Source: Flavobacteriales bacterium
Lineage (GTDB): Bacteria; Bacteroidota; Bacteroidia; Flavobacteriales_F; PHOS-HE28
Length of the DNA: 64,000 bases
Assembly (NCBI GenBank): GCA_016703105.1
Contig: JADJCS010000001.1
Location: 310,001 to 374,000, forward strand
Direction: 5' to 3'
The position numbers and the translations under genes were made by a program. Under the pieces are notes generated by a model. The model did not search any database. It had not been told where the DNA came from and saw only the letters and a list, made by a program, of their open reading frames with translations. Positions 7,862-16,868 of the stretch are shown here, piece by piece (within the stretch, counting starts at the first letter, position 1; the number at the start of each line of letters is the position of its first letter).

Positions 7862-9879
7862 TTCTTTCCGATCATGCGCATGAACTCCTTCTCATCGATC
7901 ACCGCTACACCCAGGTCATCGGCCTTGGCGCGCTTCGCAGGTCCCATGTCCGCCCCGGCCAGCACAAAGTTGGTCTTCTTGGAGATGGAACCCGACACTT
8001 TTCCGCCATGGCTCTCAATGGCCTGCTTGATGCCGTCGCGGCTGAAGTTCTCAAAAACGCCTGAGACCACGAAGGTGAGCTCTTTCAATTGATCCCCGGC
8101 CGCAACGGCGGCCGCTTCCACCTCGAACCGCAAGCCGGCGGCGCGGAGCCGTTCAACCGTGGCCCGGTTCTGTGGTGCGGCGAGGAAGGCATGCATGCTT
8201 TCGGCCACCACTTCTCCCACTTCTTCGATCGCGGTCATCTCTTCTTTGGACATGTTCAGGAGCCGGTCCATGCTCCCTGCTGAACGGGCGATCTTCCTGG
8301 CGATGGTCTCGCCCACATGTCGGATGCCCAATGCGAACAGCACCCGGTCGAAAGGGACAGCTCGACTTGCGGCTATTCCATCGATCACGCTCTGTGCGCT
8401 TTTCTCGCCCCAACCCTTGCCCAAGCCCAGCAACTGCTCCTTGTGCAGGTCATACAGATCCGCGATGCCTTGTATCAGTCCGGCTTTCAGCAAAACCTCG
8501 ATCGTTTCGCCACCAAGACCCTCGATGTCCATCGCCTTGCGACCCACGAAATGCTCAATGCGTCGGGCGATCTGCGGTGGGCAGCCGTTCTCGTTCGGGC
8601 AGTAGTGCTGCGCTTCGCCTTCCAAGCGGACCAGTGATGTGCCGCAATCGGGGCAACGCTCCGGGAAGATCACCGGGTCCGCGTCGGGGGGCCTGGAAGC
8701 CACCTCCACCCCTACCACTTGGGGAATGATCTCACCGGCTTTTTCCACTCGCACTGTATCCCCGATGTGGAGACCCAAGCGCGCGACCTGGTCGGCATTG
8801 AAGAGCGAGGCGCGTTTCACCGTGGTGCCGCTCAGTTGCACGGGCGTCAGCTCGGCGACCGGGGTGATGGCACCTGTCCTGCCCACTTGGTAGCTCACGG
8901 CGTTCAACCGCGTGAGCGCCTGTTCCGCCTGGAACTTGTAGGCGATGGCCCAGCGCGGGCTCTTGGCCGTCATACCGAGCTCCTCTTGGATATGGCGGTC
9001 GTCCACTTTGATCACCACACCATCCGTGGCCATCTCCAAGGCATGCCGATGGGTGTCCCAATGATCGATGAAGGCCATGATCCCCTCCACGCTTTCGGCC
9101 TTCTCGATGAAACGCTTCGCCGGATCCGGGGTCTTGAACCCCCAGCGATGCGCTTGTTCGATCATCGCGAAGTGGCTGCGCGTTGCGAGTTGCTCGCTCT
9201 GCACACCATAGATGAAGTTGTCCAAGCCACGGCGGGCCACCTCCTTGGGGTCCTGGAGCTTTAATGTTCCAGCCGCCGTGTTCCTCGGATTGGCGTAGAG
9301 TTCCTCCCCAGCCTCTGCGCGCATGGCGTTCAACTTCTCGAAGCGGCGGCGGGTGAAAATGATCTCGCCGCGGACCTCCAACTCGGCTGGGAGATCATCG
9401 CCCTTCAATACCAATGGAATGGAACGTACGGTACGCACGTTCGCCGTGATCACCTCCCCCTTCTCCCCATCGCCACGCGTTACGGCCTGATGCAAGCGCC
9501 CATTGATGTAAGAAAGACTGATAGCCACCCCATCGTACTTCAGCTCCATAACGAAAGTGACCTGGCCGATGGCTTTCTCCACGCGGGCCACGAACTCGGC
9601 CACATCCTCCCGGCTGTAAGAATTGGAAAGCGACAGCATGGGGTACCGGTGCGCCACTACCGGGAAATTCTTCGCGATATCCCCGCCTACCCGTTGTGTG
9701 GGACTGTTGGGGTCCGCCAGATCCGGAAACCGGGTCTCCAGTTCGGTGAGTTCCCTCAGCAGCGCATCGTAAGCTTGATCGGTGATCTCCGGCCGGGCCG
9801 CCACATAGTAAAGGTGGTTGTGGCGATCGATCTCCGCGCTCAATGCGCGGATCCGGCGTTCGGCTTCAGCGTGCTCCAT
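7858..9879 (-). CDS. ligA: NAD-dependent DNA ligase
   Basis: Seals nicks in duplex DNA using NAD+, essential for Okazaki fragment joining and repair. The 673-residue product has the Ia adenylation tyrosine/histidine region (HNHLYYV), the KxDG nucleotidyl-lysine motif in ELKYDGVAIS (about residue 112), the OB fold, the four-Cys zinc finger (CPDCG and later CPNENGC), helix-hairpin-helix repeats (FVGRKAMDIEGLG, LGIRHVGETIA) and a C-terminal BRCT domain. An ATG at 9924 would add 15 residues not seen in other LigA proteins; MEHAEAERR at 9879 gives the normal length of about 670. It heads the operon ligA-DUF6913-dapA. Confidence 0.97.
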   Translation of the reverse strand: MEHAEAERRIRALSAEIDRHNHLYYVAARPEITDQAYDALLRELTELETRFPDLADPNSPTQRVGGDIAKNFPVVAHRYPMLSLSNSYSREDVAEFVARVEKAIGQVTFVMELKYDGVAISLSYINGRLHQAVTRGDGEKGEVITANVRTVRSIPLVLKGDDLPAELEVRGEIIFTRRRFEKLNAMRAEAGEELYANPRNTAAGTLKLQDPKEVARRGLDNFIYGVQSEQLATRSHFAMIEQAHRWGFKTPDPAKRFIEKAESVEGIMAFIDHWDTHRHALEMATDGVVIKVDDRHIQEELGMTAKSPRWAIAYKFQAEQALTRLNAVSYQVGRTGAITPVAELTPVQLSGTTVKRASLFNADQVARLGLHIGDTVRVEKAGEIIPQVVGVEVASRPPDADPVIFPERCPDCGTSLVRLEGEAQHYCPNENGCPPQIARRIEHFVGRKAMDIEGLGGETIEVLLKAGLIQGIADLYDLHKEQLLGLGKGWGEKSAQSVIDGIAASRAVPFDRVLFALGIRHVGETIARKIARSAGSMDRLLNMSKEEMTAIEEVGEVVAESMHAFLAAPQNRATVERLRAAGLRFEVEAAAVAAGDQLKELTFVVSGVFENFSRDGIKQAIESHGGKVSGSISKKTNFVLAGADMGPAKRAKADDLGVAVIDEKEFMRMIGKK

Positions 9880-9951
9880 GGACAATGACCCTTCCTTCAC
9901 TTCTACATCGCAAAACAACAGCATCGGCAGCGCTCCGCGATGCGTTCCGTT

Positions 9952-10806
9952 TCAACGCACCGCATGAACGAACCGCTCCTTTCCGCTCAGGTCCAACAGC
10001 ACTTCAGCCTTCGCGAACCCAAAGCTGATAAGGACCTCCAACACCGGTAGTGCCTGGTCGTGGTGGGTCTCGAACCAAAGCGCTCCTCCGGACCGCAGTG
10101 ACCCGAACGCCCACGTTCCGATCGCACGGAAGAAGCACAGCGGCTCGTCATCCGGCACGAAGAGCGCCAGGTGCGGTTCATGATCCAGCACCTCGGCCGC
10201 CAGCGAATCGGTAAGCCCCACCGGCACATAGGGAGGATTGCTCACGATCAGGTCAAAAGATCCTTGCGGGAAGCCGTCGTTCAATGCATCACCAAGTTCC
10301 CATTGCACTTGGATCCCGGTTCTCTTGCCATTGGTCATGGCGACCACGAGCGCTCCTTGGTCGCTGTCGGTGGCGACCACATCGGCCCGTGGAAAGCTGT
10401 TCTTCAGCGCGAGGGCGATGCAACCGCTCCCGGTGCCGATGTCCGCGATACGCGAAGGCACGATGCCGGACCGCACGATGCGATCCACCATTTCTTCGGT
10501 CTCGGGGCGCGGGATCAGCACACGTTTGTCCACTTGTAATCTCAGCCCGTGGAAGTGTACTTCGCCCAGGACGTACTGAAGCGGTTCGCCGGCGACCAGG
10601 CGCTTCAAAGGGAGATAGACTTTGAGCAGTTCACTTTCGCTCATCGACTCGAAGCGCTTCACTACCAGTTGCGCCGCATCCCATCCCATACGCTCTTGGA
10701 ACACACTGCGCAGGATGGCCCGCACCTCTTCTTCCGGGTAGCGTGCGGCCAATTGTGTACGGTACTCATCCACTACGCTCAGTACACGGTTGTCGGCCAG
10801 TTTCAT
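9952..10806 (-). CDS. prmC: Peptide chain release factor N5-glutamine methyltransferase
   Basis: Methylates the Gln of the GGQ motif of release factors RF1 and RF2, using S-adenosylmethionine. The 284-residue protein has a helical N-terminal domain, the PRPETEEMV pattern before the Rossmann fold, the SAM motif IADIGTGSGCIALAL and the diagnostic NPPY in IVSNPPYVP. The open frame extends to 10995, but the ATG at 10806 gives the family length and lies seven bases from a reverse-strand TACCTTCG element (10821-10814). It is divergent from ribD, with 60 bases between the two starts. Confidence 0.95.
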   Translation of the reverse strand: MKLADNRVLSVVDEYRTQLAARYPEEEVRAILRSVFQERMGWDAAQLVVKRFESMSESELLKVYLPLKRLVAGEPLQYVLGEVHFHGLRLQVDKRVLIPRPETEEMVDRIVRSGIVPSRIADIGTGSGCIALALKNSFPRADVVATDSDQGALVVAMTNGKRTGIQVQWELGDALNDGFPQGSFDLIVSNPPYVPVGLTDSLAAEVLDHEPHLALFVPDDEPLCFFRAIGTWAFGSLRSGGALWFETHHDQALPVLEVLISFGFAKAEVLLDLSGKERFVHAVR

Positions 10807-10813
10807 GCGGCCA

Positions 10814-10858
10814 CGAAGGTAAACGGGCCTTGGGCCATCGTTCCTGCCACCATCTTTG
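10814..10858. promoter_or_regulatory. Divergent prmC/ribD promoter region
   Basis: The 60-base spacer carries a reverse-strand TACCTTCG (10821-10814) seven bases before the prmC ATG, and a forward CATCTTTG (10851-10858) eight bases before the ribD ATG. Each is one mismatch from TAnnTTTG. Both predict transcripts starting at or next to the start codon. Confidence 0.4.
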
Positions 10859-10866
10859 CCGTCCCT

Positions 10867-11946
10867 ATGGACGGCGCCACTTGGATGCATCGTTGCCTGC
10901 GACTTGCCGCGTTGGGGTCCGGATCCGCAGCGCCGAACCCAATGGTGGGAGCCGTGCTCGTGCAACAGGATCGGATCCTCGCCGAAGGCTGGCACCGCGC
11001 CTCAGGAGGACCACATGCGGAAGTGGAGTGCCTGCGCGCTTTTGGTGATGGATCCGTTCCGGACGATGCCGTGCTCTTCGTCAACCTGGAGCCTTGTACG
11101 CATCATGGGCGAACTCCGCCTTGTGTCGATCTTCTCTTGGAACGCGGCGTCAAGCATGTGGTGATCGCCCAACTCGATCCCTTCCCTGAAGTGAACGGGC
11201 GCGGTATCGAACGGTTGCGGCAGGCCGGGGTCACGGTTTCGTTGGGGATCGAGGAGGCGCAAGCGCGCTGGTTGAACCGCCGGTTCCTAGGATCGGTGGG
11301 GGCCGGCCGACCGTATATCGTGCTGAAGTGGGCGCGCTCCCAGGATGGTTTCCTGGACCGCCATCCCCGATCCTCACGTGTCGTGCAACGCATCTCTTCA
11401 CCGGACACCGATGTGCTCGTGCATAGATGGCGAACGGAAGAACAGGCCATCCTGGTCGGAAGCCGCACGGTGCTGAACGATGACCCGCAACTCACGGCGC
11501 GGCTTTGTTCGGGGCGCCAACCGCTGCGTGTAGTGCTCGATCGGAAGGGCATCACACCGCCGGGGTCCATGGTGTATAGCAACGCTGCGCCCAGCCTGTT
11601 GTTCACACATGAAGTGCGGGCCGATGTTCTGGTGGAGCAGGTGACATTGCCCATGGCTTCAGACCCTTTGCCCGGGATGATGGACGAATTGCATCGGCGA
11701 GGGATCCGCTCCGTACTGGTGGAAGGGGGCGCTGAATTGCTCGGCCATTTCGTCCGCTCCGGACTTTGGGACGAGGCACGTGTGATCACCGGGGAGATGC
11801 TCTGTGCGCAGGGTACCGCAGCTCCTGTTCTTCCTGGTTCTCCGCATCGATCATGGCTGTCAGGTAACGACCGCATCGATCTCCATATCAACCACCGTCC
11901 CATCTCGAAGTTGGGCATGATCCCCGATCCCACATGGCCCTGGTGA
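10867..11946 (+). CDS. ribD: Riboflavin biosynthesis deaminase/reductase
   Basis: Bifunctional enzyme for the second and third steps of riboflavin synthesis: deamination of the pyrimidine intermediate and reduction of the ribose side chain with NADPH. The 359-residue product has the N-terminal zinc deaminase domain (residues 1-145; GGPHAEVE and PCTHHGRTPPC, with zinc-binding His and two Cys) and the C-terminal reductase domain (150-355; NDDPQLTAR, VLVEGGAELLG). The start at 10867 places the first helix normally; an in-frame ATG six codons on is possible. It overlaps the EamA gene by 13 bases. ribH lies apart at 25117, so the pathway genes are scattered. Confidence 0.95.
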   Translation: MDGATWMHRCLRLAALGSGSAAPNPMVGAVLVQQDRILAEGWHRASGGPHAEVECLRAFGDGSVPDDAVLFVNLEPCTHHGRTPPCVDLLLERGVKHVVIAQLDPFPEVNGRGIERLRQAGVTVSLGIEEAQARWLNRRFLGSVGAGRPYIVLKWARSQDGFLDRHPRSSRVVQRISSPDTDVLVHRWRTEEQAILVGSRTVLNDDPQLTARLCSGRQPLRVVLDRKGITPPGSMVYSNAAPSLLFTHEVRADVLVEQVTLPMASDPLPGMMDELHRRGIRSVLVEGGAELLGHFVRSGLWDEARVITGEMLCAQGTAAPVLPGSPHRSWLSGNDRIDLHINHRPISKLGMIPDPTWPW

Positions 11947-12788
11947 TCATCGCGGCGGTCTTCCTTTCGCTCCTCTTTCTGCTCTTCAAGGTCTTCGATC
12001 GGCGGCGGATCCCGTTGCTGCCCGCCATTATAGTGAACTATGTCGTGGCAACGGTTTGCGGTTCAGTGATCGCGCCACCCTGGCGGGCCGACGACCTTTC
12101 TCCCCTGCTGTTGCCGAGCGCCTTGTTGGGTGTGCTCTTCATCGTGCTGTTCTACCTCATGGCGGTGAGTACACAACGCGTAGGCGTTGCGGCTACTTCC
12201 GTGGCGAGCAAGATGAGCTTGGTGCTCACGGTGCTGGTGCTGGTTATCGTGGAAGGGGAGCTGCCCGGGGCGCTCGTGTCCATGGGGATCGCGCTCGCCA
12301 TCGCGGGGGTGATATGTACCACCTGGAGCGAAGGTGTGGCCCGGGTGCGCGGTGCATGGGTGCTGCCGCTTGTGCTGTTCGCAGGGAACGCAGCGGTGGA
12401 TCTGTTGCTGGCATGGACACAACAGAATGTGGTCACCCCCGCCACAGAGGCTGTCTTCCCCACGCTCACCTTCGCTGTGGCCGGTACGATCGGTGCGGTA
12501 CGCGTCCTTGCCTCGAAGCAGCGTACGTCGTTCACGGATCCAGGGGTCTTGATCGGAGGCACGGTGCTCGGGGTGGCGAACTTCACTTCCGTCTACTTCG
12601 TGGTACGTTCTCTCGCGCAGAGCGGCTTGCCCGCGAGCAGTGTCTTCCCGCTGATCAACATCGGTGTGATCCTTCTCGGCGCGGGGTTCTCTGCGGCGTT
12701 GTTCCGGGAGCGCCTGAGCAAGCTGAACCTTCTCGGCATCGCAGCCGCGGTGATCGCTCTTGTGTGCATCCTCGCCGGTCAGGCATGA
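11934..12788 (+). CDS. EamA-family (drug/metabolite) transporter
   Basis: A 284-residue integral membrane protein with about ten hydrophobic segments in two related halves, the form of the DMT superfamily (VAATSVASKMSLVLTVL in the first half, SGLPASSVFPLINIGVIL in the second). Members export small metabolites, amino acids or drugs; the substrate is not inferable. The start codon lies inside the ribD coding end (13-base overlap) and the stop overlaps the next gene by four bases (ATGA), so ribD, this gene and the YigZ gene form one unit. The link to riboflavin may be only positional. Confidence 0.85.
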   Translation: MALVIIAAVFLSLLFLLFKVFDRRRIPLLPAIIVNYVVATVCGSVIAPPWRADDLSPLLLPSALLGVLFIVLFYLMAVSTQRVGVAATSVASKMSLVLTVLVLVIVEGELPGALVSMGIALAIAGVICTTWSEGVARVRGAWVLPLVLFAGNAAVDLLLAWTQQNVVTPATEAVFPTLTFAVAGTIGAVRVLASKQRTSFTDPGVLIGGTVLGVANFTSVYFVVRSLAQSGLPASSVFPLINIGVILLGAGFSAALFRERLSKLNLLGIAAAVIALVCILAGQA

Positions 12789-13393
12789 GCGACGATCGCT
12801 ACATCACGCTCGCGCGAAGGAGCGAAGGTGTCCTTCGTGAGAAGGCGAGCAAGTTCATAGGTATCGCCTTCCCGATCGCGCACGAGGAAGAGTTCAAGGC
12901 GATCCTCGGAACGATCGGGCGCGAGCATCACAGCGCGCGACATTTATGCTACGCCTGGGTACTCGGTACGGTTGGCGAGCGGTTCCGTTCCTCGGACGCC
13001 GGCGAACCAGCGGGCACGGCCGGCAAGCCCATCCTTCGTCAGCTGCGGACACATTCCCTCACGTACGCCGCCGTGGTGGTGGTGCGCTACTTCGGCGGAA
13101 CGCTCCTGGGGAAAGCAGGGCTCCTGCATGCGTATGGCGAAGCGGCACGCCTGGCGCTGCAGGACAACGATCCCATAGAAGAGGTTCTGTTCGATCCCTT
13201 CAGCGTGCGGTGCGCGCATCACCAAGTGGAGCCGCTAAGGTCGTTCCTCATGTCCTTGGAAGCGAACGTGATCGAAGCCCGCTATGAGGAGACGTGCGTG
13301 CTGAACGTCGCTGTTCCGAAGCGATCGCGCGCGCACTTCCTGGCACACTGCGAACGCTACGCCCTTGTGGTGGATGATCAGGGACCGAAGTAA
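12785..13393 (+). CDS. YigZ/IMPACT (UPF0029) family protein
   Basis: A 202-residue protein. Residues 1-125 are the UPF0029/Impact N-terminal domain, with KASKFIGIAFP, the HHSARHLCYAW segment, SDAGEPAGTAGKPIL and VVVRYFGGTLLGKAGLLHAYG, all highly characteristic. The remainder is the DUF1949-like ferredoxin-fold domain. The bacterial YigZ fold suggests nucleic-acid or ribosome binding, but the role is unsettled. The start is fixed by the four-base overlap with the transporter gene; a much longer open frame upstream (to 12056) is the transporter read in another frame. It ends 16 bases inside the convergent thioesterase gene. Confidence 0.9.
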   Translation: MSDDRYITLARRSEGVLREKASKFIGIAFPIAHEEEFKAILGTIGREHHSARHLCYAWVLGTVGERFRSSDAGEPAGTAGKPILRQLRTHSLTYAAVVVVRYFGGTLLGKAGLLHAYGEAARLALQDNDPIEEVLFDPFSVRCAHHQVEPLRSFLMSLEANVIEARYEETCVLNVAVPKRSRAHFLAHCERYALVVDDQGPK

Positions 13394-13797
13394 GGCGCGA
13401 ACGCACGCACCAGGTGCTCCGGCGGGCGACATGGCCGCCCCGTTGCACGATCAACGAACACCAGGGTGATCGTCGCTTCGGTGAGCAGTTCACCCTTTTC
13501 GGAGAACACCTCGTTGCGGAACGTGATGCGTGCTCCGGGCTTCGCCGGGATCGTAGTGCGCACGTTGAGCAGATCATCATAATGTGCGGGTGCATGGTAG
13601 CGCACATGCATCTCACGAACGGGCAAAAACACGCCCTCGTCCTCCAGCGCACGATACGAAAATCCCAGCGCTCGCAAGGCTTCCACGCGGCCTACCTCGA
13701 AGTACTCGGCATAATCCCCATAGTACACGAAGCCCATGCGATCGGTCTCTCCGTAGCGCACACGTATCCGCGTCTCATGCTCGAACATCGGTGGCAA
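13378..13797 (-). CDS. YbgC-like acyl-CoA thioesterase (hotdog fold)
   Basis: A 139-residue hotdog protein with the 4-hydroxybenzoyl-CoA thioesterase signature VRYGETDRMGFVYYGDYAEYFEVGR near the N-terminus; the Asp of ETDRMG is the usual catalytic residue. Length matches YbgC-type enzymes, which hydrolyse short or medium acyl-CoA and are often linked to the Tol-Pal system, though no tol gene is seen here. The 3' ends of this gene and the YigZ gene overlap by 16 bases. Upstream, GTACTTTG precedes the ATG, close to the -7 box form but with a shorter spacer. Confidence 0.88.
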   Translation of the reverse strand: MPPMFEHETRIRVRYGETDRMGFVYYGDYAEYFEVGRVEALRALGFSYRALEDEGVFLPVREMHVRYHAPAHYDDLLNVRTTIPAKPGARITFRNEVFSEKGELLTEATITLVFVDRATGRPCRPPEHLVRAFAPYFGP

Positions 13798-14199
13798 AGT
13801 ACGGCGCCATCATCACCTTGCTCCGTGCGGTTCGGTCATCGTACCTTTCATGCGATCACACCACGCGGGAACAACGACCCCCACACGTTCGCACCAAATG
13901 TCCCGACCCGTTCCGAAGTCGTCCATGTCACGATCATTCCCGCGTGCGGCGAACCGCCCCGCTGTCATGACCACCCTGCGCAGTACCTTCTACAACCCGC
14001 GCCAAACAACGATTTCAGAAGCGTCACTGCGGAACGATGCGCATGTGAAATATTTCCTTGCCGACAAGTTCGCGCCGAGTTTTTTTTTCACTTTCTTCGG
14101 TCCATATTTGTCGCCCGGTCACGCAGAATCCTTTGTCATCAATGGTTCCAGCGAGATCGATACTCGGACAAAAAAGTTTTCAGACCCCACCACCCTTCC
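13798..14199. other. Spacer upstream of dnaA
   Basis: A 402-base gap between two divergent starts. I see no protein-coding pattern (the dnaA frame happens to be open throughout, without homology) and no clear DnaA-box cluster. The right part is A+T-rich, with an eight-to-nine T run around 14081-14088 and CATATTTG at 14103-14110, one mismatch from the -7 consensus, 89 bases before dnaA. It may hold the dnaA promoter and leader. An origin here is possible but unsupported. Confidence 0.4.
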
Positions 14200-15630
14200 A
14201 TGAAGAAAGACCACGAGAAGATCTGGGAACGGTGCCTGGAGGTGATCAAGGACAACGTGAGCCCGCAGAGTTTCAAGACCTGGTTCGAACCGATCAAGGC
14301 CTTGAGATTGCAGGATCATGTCCTCACCATCCAAGTGCCCTCGCAGTTCTTTTACGAATGGTTGGAGGAGCACTACATCGGTTTGTTGAAGAAGATCATC
14401 CGCAAGGAACTGGGTACGGAAGGTCGCCTGGAATACTCCATCATCATGGAGAACGGTTTCCAGAGCGCCCATCCCTACACAGTGAAAGTGCCAACGAGCA
14501 ATGCGCGCGAGGTGAAGAACCCCGCCGTGGCACTTCCGATCGATCTGGCCAGCAGTCCGATCAAGAACCCCTTCATCATTCCCGGCCTGCGCAAGATCAA
14601 GGTCGAGAGCCACTTGAACGCGAACTACTCCTTCGACAATTTCATCGAAGGGGATTGCAACCGGCTCGCGCGTAGTGCTGGCTATGCGGTGGCGCAAAAA
14701 CCCGGGGGTACCGCGTTCAATCCTTTGCTCGTCTACGGTGGGGTCGGTCTTGGCAAGACGCACCTGATCCACGCCATAGGCATCGAGATCAAGAAGAACC
14801 ATCCGGACAAAACGATCCTGTATGTTCCTGCGGAGAAGTTCACACAACAGTTCATCGAGGCGGTGAAGAACAACACCGTGAACGACTTCAGCCAGTTCTA
14901 TCAGATGATGGACGTGCTGATCATCGACGACGTGCAATTCCTCGCCGGCAAGGAGAAGACGCAAGACGTGTTCTTCCATGTGTTCAACCACTTGCACCAA
15001 AGTGGCAAGCAGTTGGTGATCACCAGCGACAAGGCGCCCGTGGAGATGCAGGGCATGGAGCAGCGCCTCCTCTCCCGTTTCAAATGGGGCCTGAGCGCCG
15101 ATCTGCAGACACCGGCCCTGGAGACGCGCATCGCCATACTGCAGAAGAAGATGTACGCGGAAGGCATCGACCTGCCGAACGAAGTGGTCGAATACCTGGC
15201 CTACAGCATCACTACGAACATCCGCGAACTGGAAGGTGCCATGATCAGTCTCATCGCGCAGAGCTCGCTGAACAAGAAGGCCGTGACGCTCGATCTCGCG
15301 AAGCAGATGATCGACAAGTTCGTGAAGAACACGGCGCGCGAGGTGAGCATCGACTACATCCAGAAGGTGGTGTGCGACTACTTCGATCTGCCGATCGAAC
15401 TGTTGAAGAGCAAGACACGCAAACGCGAGGTGGTGCAGGCCCGCCAGATCGCGATGTACTTCGCCAAGAAAATGACCAAGAGCTCACTCGCGAGCATCGG
15501 CGCACACTGCGGCGGGAAGGACCATGCGACCGTGTTGCATGCCTGCCGCACCGTGAACAACCTGCAAGAAACGGACAAGCAGGTCCGTGGTGATCTGGAG
15601 GATCTGGAGAAGAAGCTCAGCATACATTGA
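14200..15630 (+). CDS. dnaA: Chromosomal replication initiator protein
   Basis: Binds DnaA boxes and melts the origin to start chromosome replication. The 476-residue product has domain I (WERCLEVIKDNVSPQSFKTWFEP-type start), a linker, the AAA+ domain with Walker A GGVGLGKTHL near residue 180 and Walker B VLIIDDVQF near 239, the RLLSRFKWGL sensor region, and the C-terminal helix-turn-helix domain IV with GGKDHATVLHACRTV. The open frame continues to 13414 without homology; the ATG at 14200 gives the conserved MKKDHEKIWERC start. A perfect hairpin follows at 15651. dnaN is 12 kb upstream and recF 8 kb downstream, so the classical dnaA-dnaN-recF order is not kept. Confidence 0.98.
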   Translation: MKKDHEKIWERCLEVIKDNVSPQSFKTWFEPIKALRLQDHVLTIQVPSQFFYEWLEEHYIGLLKKIIRKELGTEGRLEYSIIMENGFQSAHPYTVKVPTSNAREVKNPAVALPIDLASSPIKNPFIIPGLRKIKVESHLNANYSFDNFIEGDCNRLARSAGYAVAQKPGGTAFNPLLVYGGVGLGKTHLIHAIGIEIKKNHPDKTILYVPAEKFTQQFIEAVKNNTVNDFSQFYQMMDVLIIDDVQFLAGKEKTQDVFFHVFNHLHQSGKQLVITSDKAPVEMQGMEQRLLSRFKWGLSADLQTPALETRIAILQKKMYAEGIDLPNEVVEYLAYSITTNIRELEGAMISLIAQSSLNKKAVTLDLAKQMIDKFVKNTAREVSIDYIQKVVCDYFDLPIELLKSKTRKREVVQARQIAMYFAKKMTKSSLASIGAHCGGKDHATVLHACRTVNNLQETDKQVRGDLEDLEKKLSIH

Positions 15631-15650
15631 CCCCGACCCGATGGACATGG

Positions 15651-15672
15651 AAAGGACCCGCGAGGGTCCTTT
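15651..15672 (+). terminator. Hairpin after dnaA
   Basis: AAAGGACCC (15651-15659), loop GCGA, GGGTCCTTT (15664-15672): a perfect nine-pair stem closed by a GNRA tetraloop, followed by a C/T-rich tract (CTCTTTCC). It lies 21 bases after the dnaA stop and 23 before the phosphatase ATG. The U tract is imperfect, so termination may be partial. Confidence 0.6.
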
Positions 15673-15694
15673 CTCTTTCCGCACCTTCGCACTG

Positions 15695-16153
15695 ATGAAG
15701 ATCCTGATGGTGTGCCTTGGTAACATCTGCCGATCGCCCATGGCGGAAGGCGTGCTTCGCGAACTTGCCAGGAAGCAAGGCTTGGACGTTCGGACGGACT
15801 CGGCGGGTACAGGTGGCTATCATGTGGGCGAAGCCCCGGATCAACGCGCACAAACCGCGATGCTCCGCCAGCACATCGACATCAGCGACCTGCGGGCACG
15901 TCAGTTCGAGGCGGCCGACTTCCATCGCTTCGACCTCTTGCTGGCCATGGATGCCCATAACCTGCGCGACATGCAAAGGCTCGCGCCAGACGTCGCGCTC
16001 GCAGGGAAGGCCAGGCTTATCATGGACTATGCTCCGGCCCACCCCATGCGCGAGGTACCCGACCCGTACTATGGGGACGACGAAGGCTTCCGTAAGGTGT
16101 ACGACATGATCCATGAGGCGTGCGAAAACCTGATCAACGATGTCCGTGGCTGA
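15695..16153 (+). CDS. Low-molecular-weight protein-tyrosine phosphatase
   Basis: A 152-residue phosphatase with the P-loop CLGNICRSP at the N-terminus (nucleophile Cys7, Arg13; CX5R) and the general-acid loop VPDPYYGD near residue 125. These enzymes dephosphorylate tyrosine kinases of polysaccharide export or free phosphotyrosine; no kinase is nearby. The frame is open upstream to 15587 through the dnaA terminator, but MKILMVCLG is the family start. The next gene begins 14 bases before this one ends, so the two are cotranscribed. Confidence 0.92.
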   Translation: MKILMVCLGNICRSPMAEGVLRELARKQGLDVRTDSAGTGGYHVGEAPDQRAQTAMLRQHIDISDLRARQFEAADFHRFDLLLAMDAHNLRDMQRLAPDVALAGKARLIMDYAPAHPMREVPDPYYGDDEGFRKVYDMIHEACENLINDVRG

Positions 16154-16868
16154 GGGGTATGGTACATTATACCTGATGCCCGTGTGGTTGGGTGACCACG
16201 GCGGTACGGAGCAGATACCCTCGGAGAACATCGTGCTGGCGACCCGCATCGATCTCTGGTTCTGCGAGCATGAGCGGACCGCACGCCACATGCTCCGCCG
16301 CATGGTTCCGCTGATCGAACTCCCGCGGATGGAGATGCACCGGTTGGACAAGGACAGCAGCGCGACAGAAGTGAGCGGCCTGCTCGGCATGATGAAGAAC
16401 GGCCGCGACGCCGCCATCGTCAGCGAAGCAGGCATGCCGGGCATTGCCGACCCAGGTGCGCAGTTGGTGGCGGCTGCGCATGTTGCGGGCGTGCGGGTCG
16501 TTCCATTGATCGGGCCGAGCTCCCTGTTCCTCGCGCTCGCTGCCTCCGGATCGAACGGGCAGCATTTCACGTTCCATGGTTACTTGCCTGTAAAGCCGCC
16601 CGAACGGAAACAAGCCATCAAGCGGATCGAGCAGGACGCGATCCGCACAGGGGCCGCGCAGATCTTCATTGAAACACCTTACCGCAACGACACGCTGCTC
16701 GGAGATCTCCTCACCACCTGCGCTCCGAGCACTTCGTTGACCATCGCGATCGACCTAACACAGCCCAGAGCTAGTGTCCGCACCCTGGAGATCGTGCGGT
16801 GGAAAAAGGAGAAGCCCGAGCTTGGCAAACGGCCGGCGGTCTTCATCCTGAGCGCCGGATCGCGCTGA
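16140..16868 (+). CDS. RsmI-like SAM-dependent methyltransferase (tetrapyrrole methylase fold)
   Basis: A 242-residue protein of the TP-methylase superfamily: GTLYLMPVWLGD at the start, AIVSEAGMPGIADPGAQLVAAA (the SAM-binding region like that of RsmI) and PLIGPSSLFLALAASG, then FHGYLPVKPPERKQ and IFIETPYRN. RsmI 2'-O-methylates C1402 of 16S rRNA. The first segment differs from RsmI's usual VATPIGN motif (here MPVWLGD), typical of a paralogous group common in Bacteroidota, so the substrate may differ. It overlaps the phosphatase gene and ends one base before the convergent DUF5723 gene. Confidence 0.85.
   Translation: MSVAEGYGTLYLMPVWLGDHGGTEQIPSENIVLATRIDLWFCEHERTARHMLRRMVPLIELPRMEMHRLDKDSSATEVSGLLGMMKNGRDAAIVSEAGMPGIADPGAQLVAAAHVAGVRVVPLIGPSSLFLALAASGSNGQHFTFHGYLPVKPPERKQAIKRIEQDAIRTGAAQIFIETPYRNDTLLGDLLTTCAPSTSLTIAIDLTQPRASVRTLEIVRWKKEKPELGKRPAVFILSAGSR

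Noticed and set aside
13414..14199. Open extension of the dnaA frame, 262 codons
   Set aside because: It crosses the convergent thioesterase gene and lacks homology; dnaA has a canonical start at 14200.
13798..14199. Origin of replication upstream of dnaA
   Set aside because: No cluster of DnaA boxes found; A+T-rich tract alone is not enough.
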